A program made the position numbers and the translations under genes. Positions 33,861 through 42,581 of a stretch of DNA of 64,000 nucleotides are shown one piece after another (position 1 is the stretch's first letter; every line of letters starts with the position of its first letter). The notes beneath the pieces were generated by a model that had not been told where the DNA came from, made no database searches, and worked only from the letters and a program-made list of their open reading frames with translations. This DNA is from CAVQBJ01 sp963819075 (GTDB lineage Bacteria > Actinomycetota > Thermoleophilia > Solirubrobacterales > Solirubrobacteraceae): positions 62,001 through 126,000 of the forward strand of contig CAWFUP010000008.1 in the NCBI GenBank assembly GCA_963819075.1, given 5' to 3'.

Positions 33861-34535
33861 ATGACCCCCACCGCCGCACCCACCCCGCCTGCTCCGGACG
33901 CCCCGCTCGTCCGGCACCTGCTGTTCGTCTGCGACCACAACGCCGGCCGCTCGCAGATGGCCCAGGCGTTCTTCGAGCGCCACGGGCCGCCCGACGTCCT
34001 GGCCGACTCCGCCGGCACCCACCCCGCCCGGGAGATCTGGCCGGTCGTCGTGCAGGCGATGGCCGAGGTCGGGATCGACATCGCCAGGCGGCGCCCGAAG
34101 AAGCTGATGCTCGACATGCAGCTGCAGGCCGATTGGGCGATCACGATGGGCTGCGGAGACGCCTGCCCCTACGTTCCCACGATGGTCCAGGCCTGGGGCA
34201 TCCCCGACCCTGCGCACCGACCGCTGCAGGACGTGCGAGTCATCCGCGACGGCATCGAGAACCACATCCGCGAGCTGATCGCCGACCACCTCGACGATAT
34301 CCGCACCGACCGCACCGCCCACCAGCTGCGCCTGGCCCAGCTCCTGCCCGCGCTTGACCGCGAGTTCGCCGACACCAAGGCGCCCGAGGAGATCCGCGCC
34401 TGCGCAGACGCCGTCCTGAGCAGCTTCGACGGCGCGCGCGTGCGCGTACACGTCATTACCCTGGCGCACCGCCAGACCCGCGAATGCCTGCGCCGCGCGA
34501 CCTGCGACCGCATCGTCACCGGGAGCCCGTCATGA
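33861..34535 (+). CDS. Second ArsC-like arsenate reductase with C-terminal extension
   Basis: 224 residues from ATG 33861. The low-molecular-weight phosphatase core has P-loop CDHNAGRSQ (Cys24, Arg30) and the relay cysteines Cys98 and Cys102 (MGCGDACPYVPT). About 80 extra residues follow (HIRELIADHLDDIRTDRTAH, and a Cys-containing tail), mostly helical. This extension is absent from the first ArsC and may mediate pairing with a reductant. The stop overlaps the ATG of the phosphoesterase by 4 bp (ATGA), so the two are coupled. Confidence 0.85.
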   Translation: MTPTAAPTPPAPDAPLVRHLLFVCDHNAGRSQMAQAFFERHGPPDVLADSAGTHPAREIWPVVVQAMAEVGIDIARRRPKKLMLDMQLQADWAITMGCGDACPYVPTMVQAWGIPDPAHRPLQDVRVIRDGIENHIRELIADHLDDIRTDRTAHQLRLAQLLPALDREFADTKAPEEIRACADAVLSSFDGARVRVHVITLAHRQTRECLRRATCDRIVTGSPS

Positions 34536-35263
34536 CCGACGCCGCCGACACCGTCGCGGTGATCACCGACATCCACGGCAACCTACCCGCGCTGCAGGCC
34601 GCCCTGCAGCGCATCGAGGACCTCGGGATCGAGAACGTGTTCTGCGGCGGGGACCTCGTCGGCTACGGCCCGCACCCCAACGAGGTGTGCGCGTTGATCG
34701 CCGAGCGCGACATCCCAACCATCTACGGCAACTACGACTACGCCATCGCCCGCGACCACGACGACTGCGGCTGCGCCTACATCACCGCCCACGACCGCGA
34801 GCTCGGGCAGCGCTCGGTGGAGTGGACGCTCGCCCACACCAGCCAGGCGTGCAAGCACTTCATGCTCTCCCTGCCCTTCGACCTGCACTTCCCGCTCGGC
34901 GCGATAGACGTGCACCTCGTGCACGGCTCGCCGCGGAAGGTCAACGAGTACCTGTTCGAGGACAAGCCGGCCCGCCTGTATGAGCGCCTCGCCGCCGCCG
35001 AGACCGATCCGGTGCTCGTGTTCGGCCACACCCACAAGCCGTGGGTGCACGAATACGGCGGGGTGCTGTTCGTCAACTGCGGCTCGGTCGGCAAGCCCAA
35101 GGACGGCGACCCACGCGGCGCCTTCGCCATCCTGCGCGCCACCCCCGCCGGCGCCGACGTGACGATCGAACGCGTCGAGTACGACAGCGACGCCGTCGCC
35201 GCCGAGGTTCGTGAGGTCGGACTCCCGGAGGAGTTCGCCGATAAGCTCGTGGCGGCGGCCTGA
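34532..35263 (+). CDS. Calcineurin-like metallophosphoesterase in ars operon
   Basis: 243 residues, ATG 34532. All five metallophosphoesterase blocks are present: DIHGN, GDLVGYGP, GNYD, VHGSPRKV and GHTHKPW, giving a complete di-metal site. The fold is of the YfcE/MJ0936-like group that hydrolyses phosphodiesters or phosphomonoesters. A His/Asp/Cys-rich insertion (RDHDDCGCAYITAHDRE) lies after block three. Overlap with arsC2 and 33-bp spacing to the aquaporin gene place it in the arsenic operon. A role in removing arsenylated or phosphorylated metabolites is speculation. Confidence 0.87.
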   Translation: MTDAADTVAVITDIHGNLPALQAALQRIEDLGIENVFCGGDLVGYGPHPNEVCALIAERDIPTIYGNYDYAIARDHDDCGCAYITAHDRELGQRSVEWTLAHTSQACKHFMLSLPFDLHFPLGAIDVHLVHGSPRKVNEYLFEDKPARLYERLAAAETDPVLVFGHTHKPWVHEYGGVLFVNCGSVGKPKDGDPRGAFAILRATPAGADVTIERVEYDSDAVAAEVREVGLPEEFADKLVAAA

Positions 35264-35296
35264 CGTGAGCAACCGACCACCACGACCCCTCCGCTG

Positions 35297-36073
35297 ATGG
35301 ACGCCCCGCTGCCCCGCCGGCTGCTAGCCGAGTTCCTCGGCTCAGCGTTCCTGGCCGCAGTGGTGATCGGCTCGGGCATCGCCGCCCAGCAGCTCTCGCC
35401 CGGCGACGTCGGCCTCGAACTGCTCGAGAACGCCGCCGCCACCGGCGCTGGGCTCTACACGATCATCCTCATGTTCGGACCGGTCTCCGGCGGGCACTTC
35501 AACCCCGTCGTCTCATTCGTCGACGCCGCGTTCGGCGGACTGCGGCCGCGAGACGCGCTGGCCTATCTGCCGGCCCAGGTCGGTGGCTGCGTCACCGGCG
35601 CGGTGGTGGCCAACGCGATGTTCGCGCTGGCCGCCGTGTCGATCTCCACCAAGCACCGCGCCACCCCCGCCCACCTCTTCTCCGAGGTCATCGCCACGCT
35701 CGGCCTGCTGCTGGTGATCTTCTCGCTCGCCCGCACCAAACGCGGCGCAACGGCACCAGCCGCCGTCGGCGCCTACATCGGCGCCGCATACTTCTTCACC
35801 AGCTCGACGAGCTTTGCCAACCCTGCGATCGACATCGGACGCATGTTCTCGAACACGTTCGCCGGCATCGCACCGTCATCGGTGCCCGGCTTCATCGTCG
35901 CTCAGGTGATCGGCGGCCTGGCCGCGATCGCGGTGATCCGCACCCTGTACCCCGACATCACCCCCGAGGAGGCCGCCGATGCGGTGATGCCCCATCACGC
36001 CCAGTCAGACTCGAGCGCGACGGGCAACGGCGGCATCCCCGTCGCGCGCCACGTACCGCCGGGCGCGCCCTGA
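35297..36073 (+). CDS. MIP-family aquaporin (probable arsenite channel)
   Basis: 258 residues with six hydrophobic helices and the two half-helix loops GGHFNPVVS (NPV in place of the first NPA) and SFANPAIDIGR (second NPA). The arginine of the selectivity filter follows the second NPA. It is in an operon with arsC2 and the phosphoesterase. Aquaglyceroporins such as AqpS of Sinorhizobium export arsenite made by ArsC down its gradient, and this gene is well placed to do the same, replacing ArsB/Acr3. The channel family is sure; the substrate is inferred. Confidence 0.87.
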   Translation: MDAPLPRRLLAEFLGSAFLAAVVIGSGIAAQQLSPGDVGLELLENAAATGAGLYTIILMFGPVSGGHFNPVVSFVDAAFGGLRPRDALAYLPAQVGGCVTGAVVANAMFALAAVSISTKHRATPAHLFSEVIATLGLLLVIFSLARTKRGATAPAAVGAYIGAAYFFTSSTSFANPAIDIGRMFSNTFAGIAPSSVPGFIVAQVIGGLAAIAVIRTLYPDITPEEAADAVMPHHAQSDSSATGNGGIPVARHVPPGAP

Positions 36074-36089
36074 GCCCGACCCCAGTTCG

Positions 36090-36114
36090 CGGCGCCCGTC
36101 AGCTCCTGGCGCCG
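36090..36114 (+). terminator. Hairpin after the aquaporin gene
   Basis: A 7-bp stem CGGCGCC/GGCGCCG with an 11-nt loop lies 17 bp after the aquaporin stop and before the R2-like gene. No T-run. Confidence 0.4.
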
Positions 36115-36207
36115 AGCGCAGCTGCGACCTATTCCGAACCCCCCCAGACAGTGAGAGGCCGCGGAGGCGTGGTCGAGACTCCCGGCCGGCCCGGGTGTGA
36201 TGATCAT

Positions 36208-37089
36208 GTGGCCCGCGTGAGCGCTGACCACGACATCCGCCTCAACGACCCGCAGACGCTCTACCGGCGCTGGGAGGACTCCCAGTGGTCGCCGTTCACC
36301 ATCGACCTGTCGGTCGACGTCGCTCAGTGGTCCCCGCTCCCGCCCGACTCGCGTAGCCTGATCCTGTTCGTGCTGTCCTCGCTGATGGTCGCCGAGGAGC
36401 GAATCACGACGAAGTTCTCCGGGCTCGTCGGCGCCCACGGGAGCGAGGAGGAGGCCACGTTCCTGGCCACGCAGCAGGTCGACGAGGCGCGCCACATGCA
36501 GTTCTATGCGCGCTTTCAGGACGAGGTCGTCGCCTCCCCGGAAACCATCGCCGCACACGTCGGCCGCGCGCGCCACCACGTCTCCGACGCCTTCCGCTTC
36601 ATCTTTGACGAGCAACTCGTGGCCGCGCACGACGCGCTCCTGGCCGAGCCCCACAGCCTCGACGCGAAGGTCCGCTTCGTCTGTATCTACCACCTCGTGC
36701 TCGAGGCCACCCTCGGCCTCACTTCCTACAAGTTCACCACCGAATACCTCACCCGAGAGCAACTGCTCCCCGGATTCGTGGACGGCTACGCGAAGATCCA
36801 CCACGACGAGACACGCCACATCGGCTACGGCATCTGGTTCCTGCGCGAGAGCGTCCGCACGCACCCAGACGCCGCAGACGTCGTCCGCCAGGCCCTTCGC
36901 GAGCTGCTCCCGGCGGTCGCCGACTCCCTCAAACCGCCGGCCGGCGGCGTTGGCGAGGCCCTCGGGATCGACGAGAACGACCTGCGGACGTTCGCCCTCG
37001 ACGGCCTCACGCGACGTCTCGACGTCATCGGGGTTCCGCTCTCGACGCTCACCCCGCGCAACGGAGCCTCAGAGGGCGCGCGGCGATGA
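36208..37089 (+). CDS. R2-like ligand-binding oxidase / ribonucleotide reductase beta-like protein
   Basis: About 293 residues; the start is uncertain (GTG 36208, 36217 or 36151). A four-helix ferritin-type bundle carries the di-metal ligands Glu63 or Glu64 (VAEERIT), Glu93 and His96 (VDEARHMQFY), Glu166 (LVLEATLG) and Glu201 and His204 (DETRHIGYG). The spacing of the last three equals that of Mycobacterium R2lox (Glu167/Glu202/His205). No RNR alpha subunit is near and the C-terminal tail lacks the usual RNR docking end, so an oxidase role is favoured. Whether it belongs to the arsenic island is open. Confidence 0.8.
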   Translation: MARVSADHDIRLNDPQTLYRRWEDSQWSPFTIDLSVDVAQWSPLPPDSRSLILFVLSSLMVAEERITTKFSGLVGAHGSEEEATFLATQQVDEARHMQFYARFQDEVVASPETIAAHVGRARHHVSDAFRFIFDEQLVAAHDALLAEPHSLDAKVRFVCIYHLVLEATLGLTSYKFTTEYLTREQLLPGFVDGYAKIHHDETRHIGYGIWFLRESVRTHPDAADVVRQALRELLPAVADSLKPPAGGVGEALGIDENDLRTFALDGLTRRLDVIGVPLSTLTPRNGASEGARR

Positions 37090-37122
37090 CCCGGCCGAGC
37101 ATCAATGCGGCGACACGACGCG

Positions 37123-38493
37123 TCAGGTCCGTGTGGACCAGACTCCGGCCGGCGCTACCTTCCGCGCCTCCTGGCCGATCGCGCGCGTGAGCAGCCAAAG
37201 GTCGCCAATAGCCGGGTGGAGCACCGGCTTGCCGCTCGTGATGAGACCGACGGAGAGCGCACGCTCGGGGTCGGTCCAGCCGAGGACGTTCGTGAAGCCG
37301 AGGTGCCCGAACGCCTCCTCCGTGTCGGGACCGAACAGGCTCACCATCCTCGCGCCGAGCATGAACCCGCTGCCATGACGCAGCGGAGCGCCGAGGCTGT
37401 AGTCGATCTCGCGATACGCCTTCTCGGTGATGGCACGCCGGATCGTACGCGGCTCGAGGACACGCACACCGCCGAGCTCCCCACCGGCGCCCAGCAGGTC
37501 AAAGAAGCGGGATAGCTCGTTGGCGGTGCTGACGACGTTGGCGGACGGAACGACGTTCGTGAGGAAGCGTGGATCGTTGGACAGGACGGTGATCTCGTCG
37601 GGCGGAAGGCCGAGCGCGCCCTCGAGCATCGTGGAGAGCGGCGGCAGCGCAGGCGGACCGGTCGGGTAGCTGTGACCGACGAGGTCGACATCCGCTGGGC
37701 TCACGCCGTAGTTCACCCAGCGGAAGCCCAGCGGGTCGAGGATCTCCTCGGCGAGGACGGCGCGAATCTCCTTACCCGTCACGCGCTCGACGATCTCGGC
37801 AATGACGAATCCGCCCGACATCGCGTGGTAGGACAGCTGCTTGCCGGGCCGCGACCGGGGCTTGGCCGCGCACATCAACTCGACGCGGAACCCGCGGTCG
37901 CCGATGCGATCGAGATCGAAGGCCGCTGCCGGTAGGCCGGGCACTCCCGCACGATGAGAGAGCAGATGCTCGATCGTGATGCCCTTCTTGCCGTGGGCGG
38001 CGTACTCCGGGATGTACTCGCATACGCGATCGCCGACGTGCAGCAGCCCGCGCTCCTCGAGCAGGTGCGCGACCACGGCGGTCATCACCTTGGAGATCGA
38101 GAAGACCAGGAACGGCGTCTCGGGCGTGGCCGGAATGCGCAGCGCGTCCTCACGATCTCTTGGCCCGTTGCCGCGCGCGTGCCCGATGGCCCGATCAAGC
38201 ACAACCTCGCCATGACGGCGCACGCACAATGAGACAGCGGGGTAGAAGCCGCTCCGATAGAGGCGCTCCACCAAGCCCCAGACGCGCTCGACGCCGGCGG
38301 TCGTCATGCCGAGCGCCTCGACGTCTGACACCTCGGCCGCGCGGACGCTGATCGCGTCGAGGTCACGCGGCACCCGGATGCGTCGAAGCGGGTCCGGCAC
38401 CAGCGGGAGGCGCGGGATAGTCGGGGTCGGAATGGTTTCCAGCGAGAGCACAGGGGCTAGTGGGGTCGTGTTCAGCGAGGGCTTCCCCTTCAT
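37123..38493 (-). CDS. Serine hydrolase of the class C beta-lactamase/esterase family
   Basis: 456 residues from ATG 38493. The SxxK motif is FSISKVM, and the second element is LSYHAMSGG, where the usual YxN reads Y-H-A, as in EstB-type esterases rather than true beta-lactamases. EHLLSHRAGVPGLP is another hallmark. There is no signal peptide, so it is probably an intracellular esterase. It converges on the R2-like gene with a 33-bp gap. Open sequence upstream of the ATG is not protein-like. Confidence 0.85.
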   Translation of the reverse strand: MKGKPSLNTTPLAPVLSLETIPTPTIPRLPLVPDPLRRIRVPRDLDAISVRAAEVSDVEALGMTTAGVERVWGLVERLYRSGFYPAVSLCVRRHGEVVLDRAIGHARGNGPRDREDALRIPATPETPFLVFSISKVMTAVVAHLLEERGLLHVGDRVCEYIPEYAAHGKKGITIEHLLSHRAGVPGLPAAAFDLDRIGDRGFRVELMCAAKPRSRPGKQLSYHAMSGGFVIAEIVERVTGKEIRAVLAEEILDPLGFRWVNYGVSPADVDLVGHSYPTGPPALPPLSTMLEGALGLPPDEITVLSNDPRFLTNVVPSANVVSTANELSRFFDLLGAGGELGGVRVLEPRTIRRAITEKAYREIDYSLGAPLRHGSGFMLGARMVSLFGPDTEEAFGHLGFTNVLGWTDPERALSVGLITSGKPVLHPAIGDLWLLTRAIGQEARKVAPAGVWSTRT

Positions 38494-38676
38494 CGGACGC
38501 CAGCACCCCCTCGGCCCAGCGACGGTCACGTATATGGCCGCGTTGGCAAGACCCCTGTGACCCGAAACGGTTAGCCTGCATGCATTCTGCGACCGCAGCG
38601 AGAGGCAACCCGACCGACCCGCGCCCCGACTGGCGCAGCATCGTCCAGCACAGCCGGTGACGCGGAGCACGCCGGT

Positions 38677-40014
38677 GTGCTGCGCCGCCAAGGCCTGACG
38701 CTGATCGCCGGCGCCCTCGCAGTGATGGCCGCGACGCTCGTGCTGCTCGGGGTCGGGGCGCACTCGGCCGGAGCGGCGAGCTCGGGCGCAAACCTGCTGA
38801 CGAACCCCGGCGCCGAAGCCGGCCCCGGCGGGACGGACAGCAGCGGCGGAATGCCGCCTCCGGGCTGGACGGCGACCGGGGACTTCACCGTCGTCCAATA
38901 CGGCGCCGCGGGCGGGTTCCCCGACAGTAGCGTGAGCGCGAGCATCGGTGGCGGCCAGAACTTCTTCGCCGGCGGCAACGCCGCGGTGTCGACGGCGACG
39001 CAGACCGTTGACGTTTCGGGGTCGGCATCCGCCATCGATGCGAACACGCAGACCGTCTCTCTGAGCGGTGACCTCGGCGGCTACGCGACGCAGGACGACA
39101 GCATGACCGTCACCGCAACCTTCCTGAGCGCATCGGGCGGCGCGCTCGGCTCGCTGACGATCGGACCGGTGACGCAGGCGGACCGCAATGGGCAGACGAC
39201 GTTGCTTCCGCGCTCGGGCACCTCCACGCTTCCGGCCGGGACACGCTCGATCCAGGTCGTCATGACGGCCACCAGGCAGCAGGGCACCTACAACGATGGC
39301 TACGCGGACAACCTTTCGCTGGCGCTCGGCGGCACGACATCGGGCTCGCAGACACCGCCACCGTCGCCGGTTCTCTATACGGCCGAGAACGTCAAGCCGG
39401 TGAGCGGGACGGTGTACATCAAGCTTCCACCCGGAGCGACGCTCGGTCGTGCCTCCGGCGCGGGCGCACCGCTCGCCGCCGAGAGCCTCAGCAGGGGACA
39501 GGGATTCATCCCGCTCACCCAGGCGCGCCAGATCCCGGTGGGCTCGATCCTGGACACGACCGGCGGGACGGTCGCAGTGACGGCGGCCAGCCCGACACCC
39601 GGCCAGTTCTACACGGCCGACATCACAGCGGGCGTCTTCCAGCTGCTCCAGCACCGCGGGAATAAGGGCCTCAGCCAGCTCACCCTGATGGACACGCTCA
39701 GCCGCAACGCGGTGTGCGCGTCGACGGGCAGGAAGGCCTCGGCGGCGAGGAAGGTGAGCAACAAGGTGCTCGGTCTGCTCAAGAGCAGCGATCACGGCAA
39801 GTTCAGCACCCGCGGCGCGTACAGCGCGGCGACGGTGCGCGGCACCGCCTACACCGTCGGGGACACCTGCGCCGGCACGCTGACCAAGGTGACGCGGGGT
39901 TCGGTGGTCGTGGACTACTTCCGCCGTCACAAGATGATCGTCGTCAAGGCCGGGCACGCGTTCCTGGCCAAGGCGTCCGGAGCCCCGAGCGCCATCACGA
40001 CGATCGGCAAGTAG
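38677..40014 (+). CDS. Secreted protein with carbohydrate-binding-like domain
   Basis: 445 residues, GTG start. Residues 1-33 are a signal peptide (TLIAGALAVMAATLVLLGV). ANLLTNPGAEAG and the beta strands up to about 215 resemble the jelly-roll modules (DUF642/CBM-like) common in extracellular actinobacterial proteins. A second domain (PVSGTVYIKLPPGATLG, GQGFIPLTQARQIPVGSILD) is shared by many hypothetical proteins of this group and may bind peptidoglycan or sugars; its exact role is not known. The C-terminal region is Lys-rich. Confidence 0.7.
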   Translation: MLRRQGLTLIAGALAVMAATLVLLGVGAHSAGAASSGANLLTNPGAEAGPGGTDSSGGMPPPGWTATGDFTVVQYGAAGGFPDSSVSASIGGGQNFFAGGNAAVSTATQTVDVSGSASAIDANTQTVSLSGDLGGYATQDDSMTVTATFLSASGGALGSLTIGPVTQADRNGQTTLLPRSGTSTLPAGTRSIQVVMTATRQQGTYNDGYADNLSLALGGTTSGSQTPPPSPVLYTAENVKPVSGTVYIKLPPGATLGRASGAGAPLAAESLSRGQGFIPLTQARQIPVGSILDTTGGTVAVTAASPTPGQFYTADITAGVFQLLQHRGNKGLSQLTLMDTLSRNAVCASTGRKASAARKVSNKVLGLLKSSDHGKFSTRGAYSAATVRGTAYTVGDTCAGTLTKVTRGSVVVDYFRRHKMIVVKAGHAFLAKASGAPSAITTIGK

Positions 40015-40027
40015 GACCCTCCTGCCG

Positions 40028-40658
40028 GTGCTGCCGCTGACCGGCCGGGGTGCCCGCTTTGCGGGCGGCCTGCGCGAGGTCGGGCCGGGCGCGTACGCGC
40101 GGCTGCAGCCCAACGGCGCGTGGGGCGAGGCCAACGCGGGGCTCGTGGTCGGCACCGGCGAGTCGCTGCTCATCGACACGTTGTGGGACGAGTCGCTGGC
40201 GCGCGAGATGTTGCAGGCGATGGCTCCGCACCTGCGCGACGCGCCGATCCGGACCGCGCTCAACACCCATTCCGACGGCGACCACTGGTGGGGCAATGCG
40301 GCGCTGCCACCGGAGGCGGAGATCATCGCCGACACGGAGAGTCGTCGCCGACGGCGACGGCGTCGAGACGATGCTGCGCTTCTGGGCCTGGCTGCGCAGC
40401 GCCGCCGGCGCCAAGCTTGCGCTCGGCGAACCTCCTCTGGCCATCACGGAGGCGCTCATCCGGTCTGCTGAGTTCGATCCGTTTCGCGACTGGGAGTGCC
40501 CCGAGCGGTTGCTCATCAGCGTCGCCGCACTACAGCGCGAGCTCGCTGGCCGACCGCCGATGAACGTCAGTCCCGTCGTGCGCGCCCGGCTGTTCCGTCA
40601 GGTGGCAATCCTCAAGGCACGCATCGAGAGCGACGGCGACGCGGCGCCGGATCGGTGA
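40028..40658 (+). pseudogene. Broken metallo-beta-lactamase-fold hydrolase
   Basis: The first about 105 codons (from GTG 40028) encode a normal MBL N-terminus with the metal motif NTHSDGDHWWGNAALPPEA. Near 40335 the frame degenerates to poly-Arg and the continuing homology is in another frame: VETMLRFWAWLRSAAGAKLA, then AEFDPFRDWECPERLLISVA, which matches the C-terminal helical tail of the same family. About 100 residues that should carry the later metal ligands are missing. Both an internal deletion and a frameshift are needed to explain this, so the gene is dead. Confidence 0.75.
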
Positions 40659-40667
40659 TCCGGCGCC
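40643..40667. terminator. Strong bidirectional hairpin
   Basis: A perfect 11-bp stem GGCGCCGGATC/GATCCGGCGCC with a 3-nt GGT loop overlaps the end of the MBL pseudogene and lies 12 bp past the stop of the convergent ferritin-like gene. Confidence 0.75.
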
Positions 40668-40678
40668 TACGCTCGCAC

Positions 40679-41860
40679 TCAGAAGCCGAAGCGGCGTGCC
40701 GCGTCAGCCGCCACGGCGAGCCGCTGGAGCTGGCGGAAGAACTCCGGCGACTGTCCGCTGAACAGCCCGTCGTTCGTGAGGGCTTGCACCGCGGCTTGCG
40801 CGCCCGCCAGCTTGTCCAGTGTCGGGCGCACGATCGAGCACGGGGGAAACTCGTCGCTCAGGAACGTACACGGCTCGGGCAAGATCAGGTTCGTCTGGAA
40901 CCCTTCCCCGCCAGGGTTGGCGTTCAGGTCGGGAAACGTGAGCCCGGTCTTCGGATCGACGACACCGGCGAGCGGTTGCGAGACGGCATTGCCGCACTTG
41001 TCGTGCCACAGTGAGAAGTGGTTCGTCTCCACGCCACCGATGCTCACGACGATACGCAGGACCTCGAGGCTCGTCACCTTGAGACTGAGCGTGCTGTAGA
41101 GGCTCGATCCGCCCTGTTCGATGAACGCGAAGTGGAACCCTGCTGTGTTGGCGATGGCTTGCATGCGCCGCTCCGCCGTGGTCGCTGGCGGCACCGGTGC
41201 CGGATTGTCTGGCGGGGTGTCCGTATCGTTGAGCGGAATCGCCGGCTGGTTGTTGATGGTGACGGCCTGCCCGAAGGTGGCTCCGAGGTCCGGATTCTGC
41301 GTGCTGCGGTAGCGCTCGTACCAGCTCGTATCGACGTTGAGCGATTGAAGCGTCGTGAGCCGTCCGATCTGCTGGGCGCCCGTCGCCCGGCTGCTCGGGA
41401 GCCGGCGGAACTCGTCGAGATTGACCGGCTCGGCGCCCTTCGACATGAGGTATTGGTTGATGAACGCAGCATGGCTCATCTCGTCGTCGGTGTTGTCGGC
41501 GATGTACTGAGGCATATCGCTGTCGAGGTTCGACAGTGCCGCCATGTAGGCCGGGTTCCCACCGCTCACGCCACCGAGCTCGTTGTACTGTTGCCAGAGG
41601 TCGCTCTCGATCAATTCCGCGGCGGCGAGGAAGCGCAGGATTGCGATGTCGCCGCCGGTGGTGATGTTGTCGAGCGGGCTCGCCGAGGCGCTCGACGTGA
41701 ACAGGGCGCTACCGGGAATCGCTGTCGCGCCGGCGAGGCCGGCGCCGGCGCCGGCGAGAAAGGCTCGCCGTCCGACGACACGATTCCACGTTGCGGCGAG
41801 CTCCTCGTCGGGGAACGAGGGCTCCGGGGTGTCGGAAGCACGCGTAGCAGAGTCAGACAT
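40679..41860 (-). CDS. Tat-exported ferritin-like domain protein
   Basis: 393 residues, ATG 41860. The twin-arginine signal is GRRAFLAGAGAGLAGATAIP at about 30-49. A ferritin-like helical bundle follows (AILRFLAAAELIESDLWQQYN, DDEMSHAAFINQYLMSKG) with Glu and His residues suited to a di-iron site, as in PF13668 proteins. A long beta-type C-terminal half (TLSLKVTSLEVLRIVVSIGG, NHFSLWHDKCG) completes it. Tat export implies folding with a cofactor before secretion. Function is unknown. Confidence 0.8.
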   Translation of the reverse strand: MSDSATRASDTPEPSFPDEELAATWNRVVGRRAFLAGAGAGLAGATAIPGSALFTSSASASPLDNITTGGDIAILRFLAAAELIESDLWQQYNELGGVSGGNPAYMAALSNLDSDMPQYIADNTDDEMSHAAFINQYLMSKGAEPVNLDEFRRLPSSRATGAQQIGRLTTLQSLNVDTSWYERYRSTQNPDLGATFGQAVTINNQPAIPLNDTDTPPDNPAPVPPATTAERRMQAIANTAGFHFAFIEQGGSSLYSTLSLKVTSLEVLRIVVSIGGVETNHFSLWHDKCGNAVSQPLAGVVDPKTGLTFPDLNANPGGEGFQTNLILPEPCTFLSDEFPPCSIVRPTLDKLAGAQAAVQALTNDGLFSGQSPEFFRQLQRLAVAADAARRFGF

Positions 41861-42151
41861 GTGAGATTCACTCCCGTGTGCGATGGGTGACTGGGCAGGC
41901 GGTCACCGACGCGCGGCCGTCAGCCGCTCCTCGGAATCCGCCGCGGCCGTCCGCCCCGCGCTGCGCAGTGCGGGACGGCTCGCAGGGCTCGGTGAACTTC
42001 CCTCTGTGCCCGTCCAGCGAGGACCGTTACTGAACCATGACCCCGGCGCTGGGCCATTCTTCCCAGCCGGCAGCCCGGTTGACCGGGCGGTGGCAGTCGG
42101 CACGGCGCACCGGTACGCTCGGCCGGTCCCCCTTCGACCCCAAGGAGCCGC

Positions 42152-42553
42152 ATGACCCCAGCCGCGACCCTCATGACTGGCGTCGACTTCGTCTGCGTCC
42201 CGACCCGCGACCACGACCGTGCCGTGGCGTTCTACAACGACGTCCTGCAATTGGAACGCGGCAAGCGGTGGGGCCAGATGCCGGCAACCGAGTTCCAGGC
42301 CGGCAACCTGACGCTGGCCGTGATGGACCCCAGCGCCTTCGGCCAACCAGAGGCGCGGCCGAATTCCGCGCCGATCGCATTTCACGTCGACGACTTCCAG
42401 GCGGCGCGAGCGGCGCTCTCGGCGAAGGGGGTGACGTTCCTCGTCGAGGAGCTCGACTCGGGGGTCTGTCACCAAGCGATCTTCACTGACCCTGACGGGA
42501 ACCCGCTGATCATTCACCACCGGTACGCTGCGGGCGCTCCACCCGCGGCGTGA
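42152..42553 (+). CDS. VOC-family (glyoxalase/dioxygenase-like) protein
   Basis: 133 residues, ATG 42152 with AAGGAG upstream. Two beta-alpha-beta-beta-beta units are seen: VDFVCVPTRDHDRAVAFYND, then IAFHVDDFQAARAALSAKG, ending in IFTDPDGNPLIIHHRY. Candidate metal ligands are sparse, so it may be a binding protein rather than an enzyme. No linked pathway genes. Confidence 0.85.
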   Translation: MTPAATLMTGVDFVCVPTRDHDRAVAFYNDVLQLERGKRWGQMPATEFQAGNLTLAVMDPSAFGQPEARPNSAPIAFHVDDFQAARAALSAKGVTFLVEELDSGVCHQAIFTDPDGNPLIIHHRYAAGAPPAA

Positions 42554-42581
42554 CCCGACCGCAGCATCGATGACGGCTCGG

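Noticed and set aside
34909..34930. Sequence resembling the hairpin arm (GACGTGCACC) inside the phosphoesterase gene
   Set aside because: Only 10 bases match, it is coding (DVHLVHG motif) and no second arm follows.
38494..40335. Minus-strand frame extending the serine hydrolase to over 1000 residues
   Set aside because: It is a shadow of the plus-strand secreted protein at 38677-40014; only the part from ATG 38493 has family motifs.
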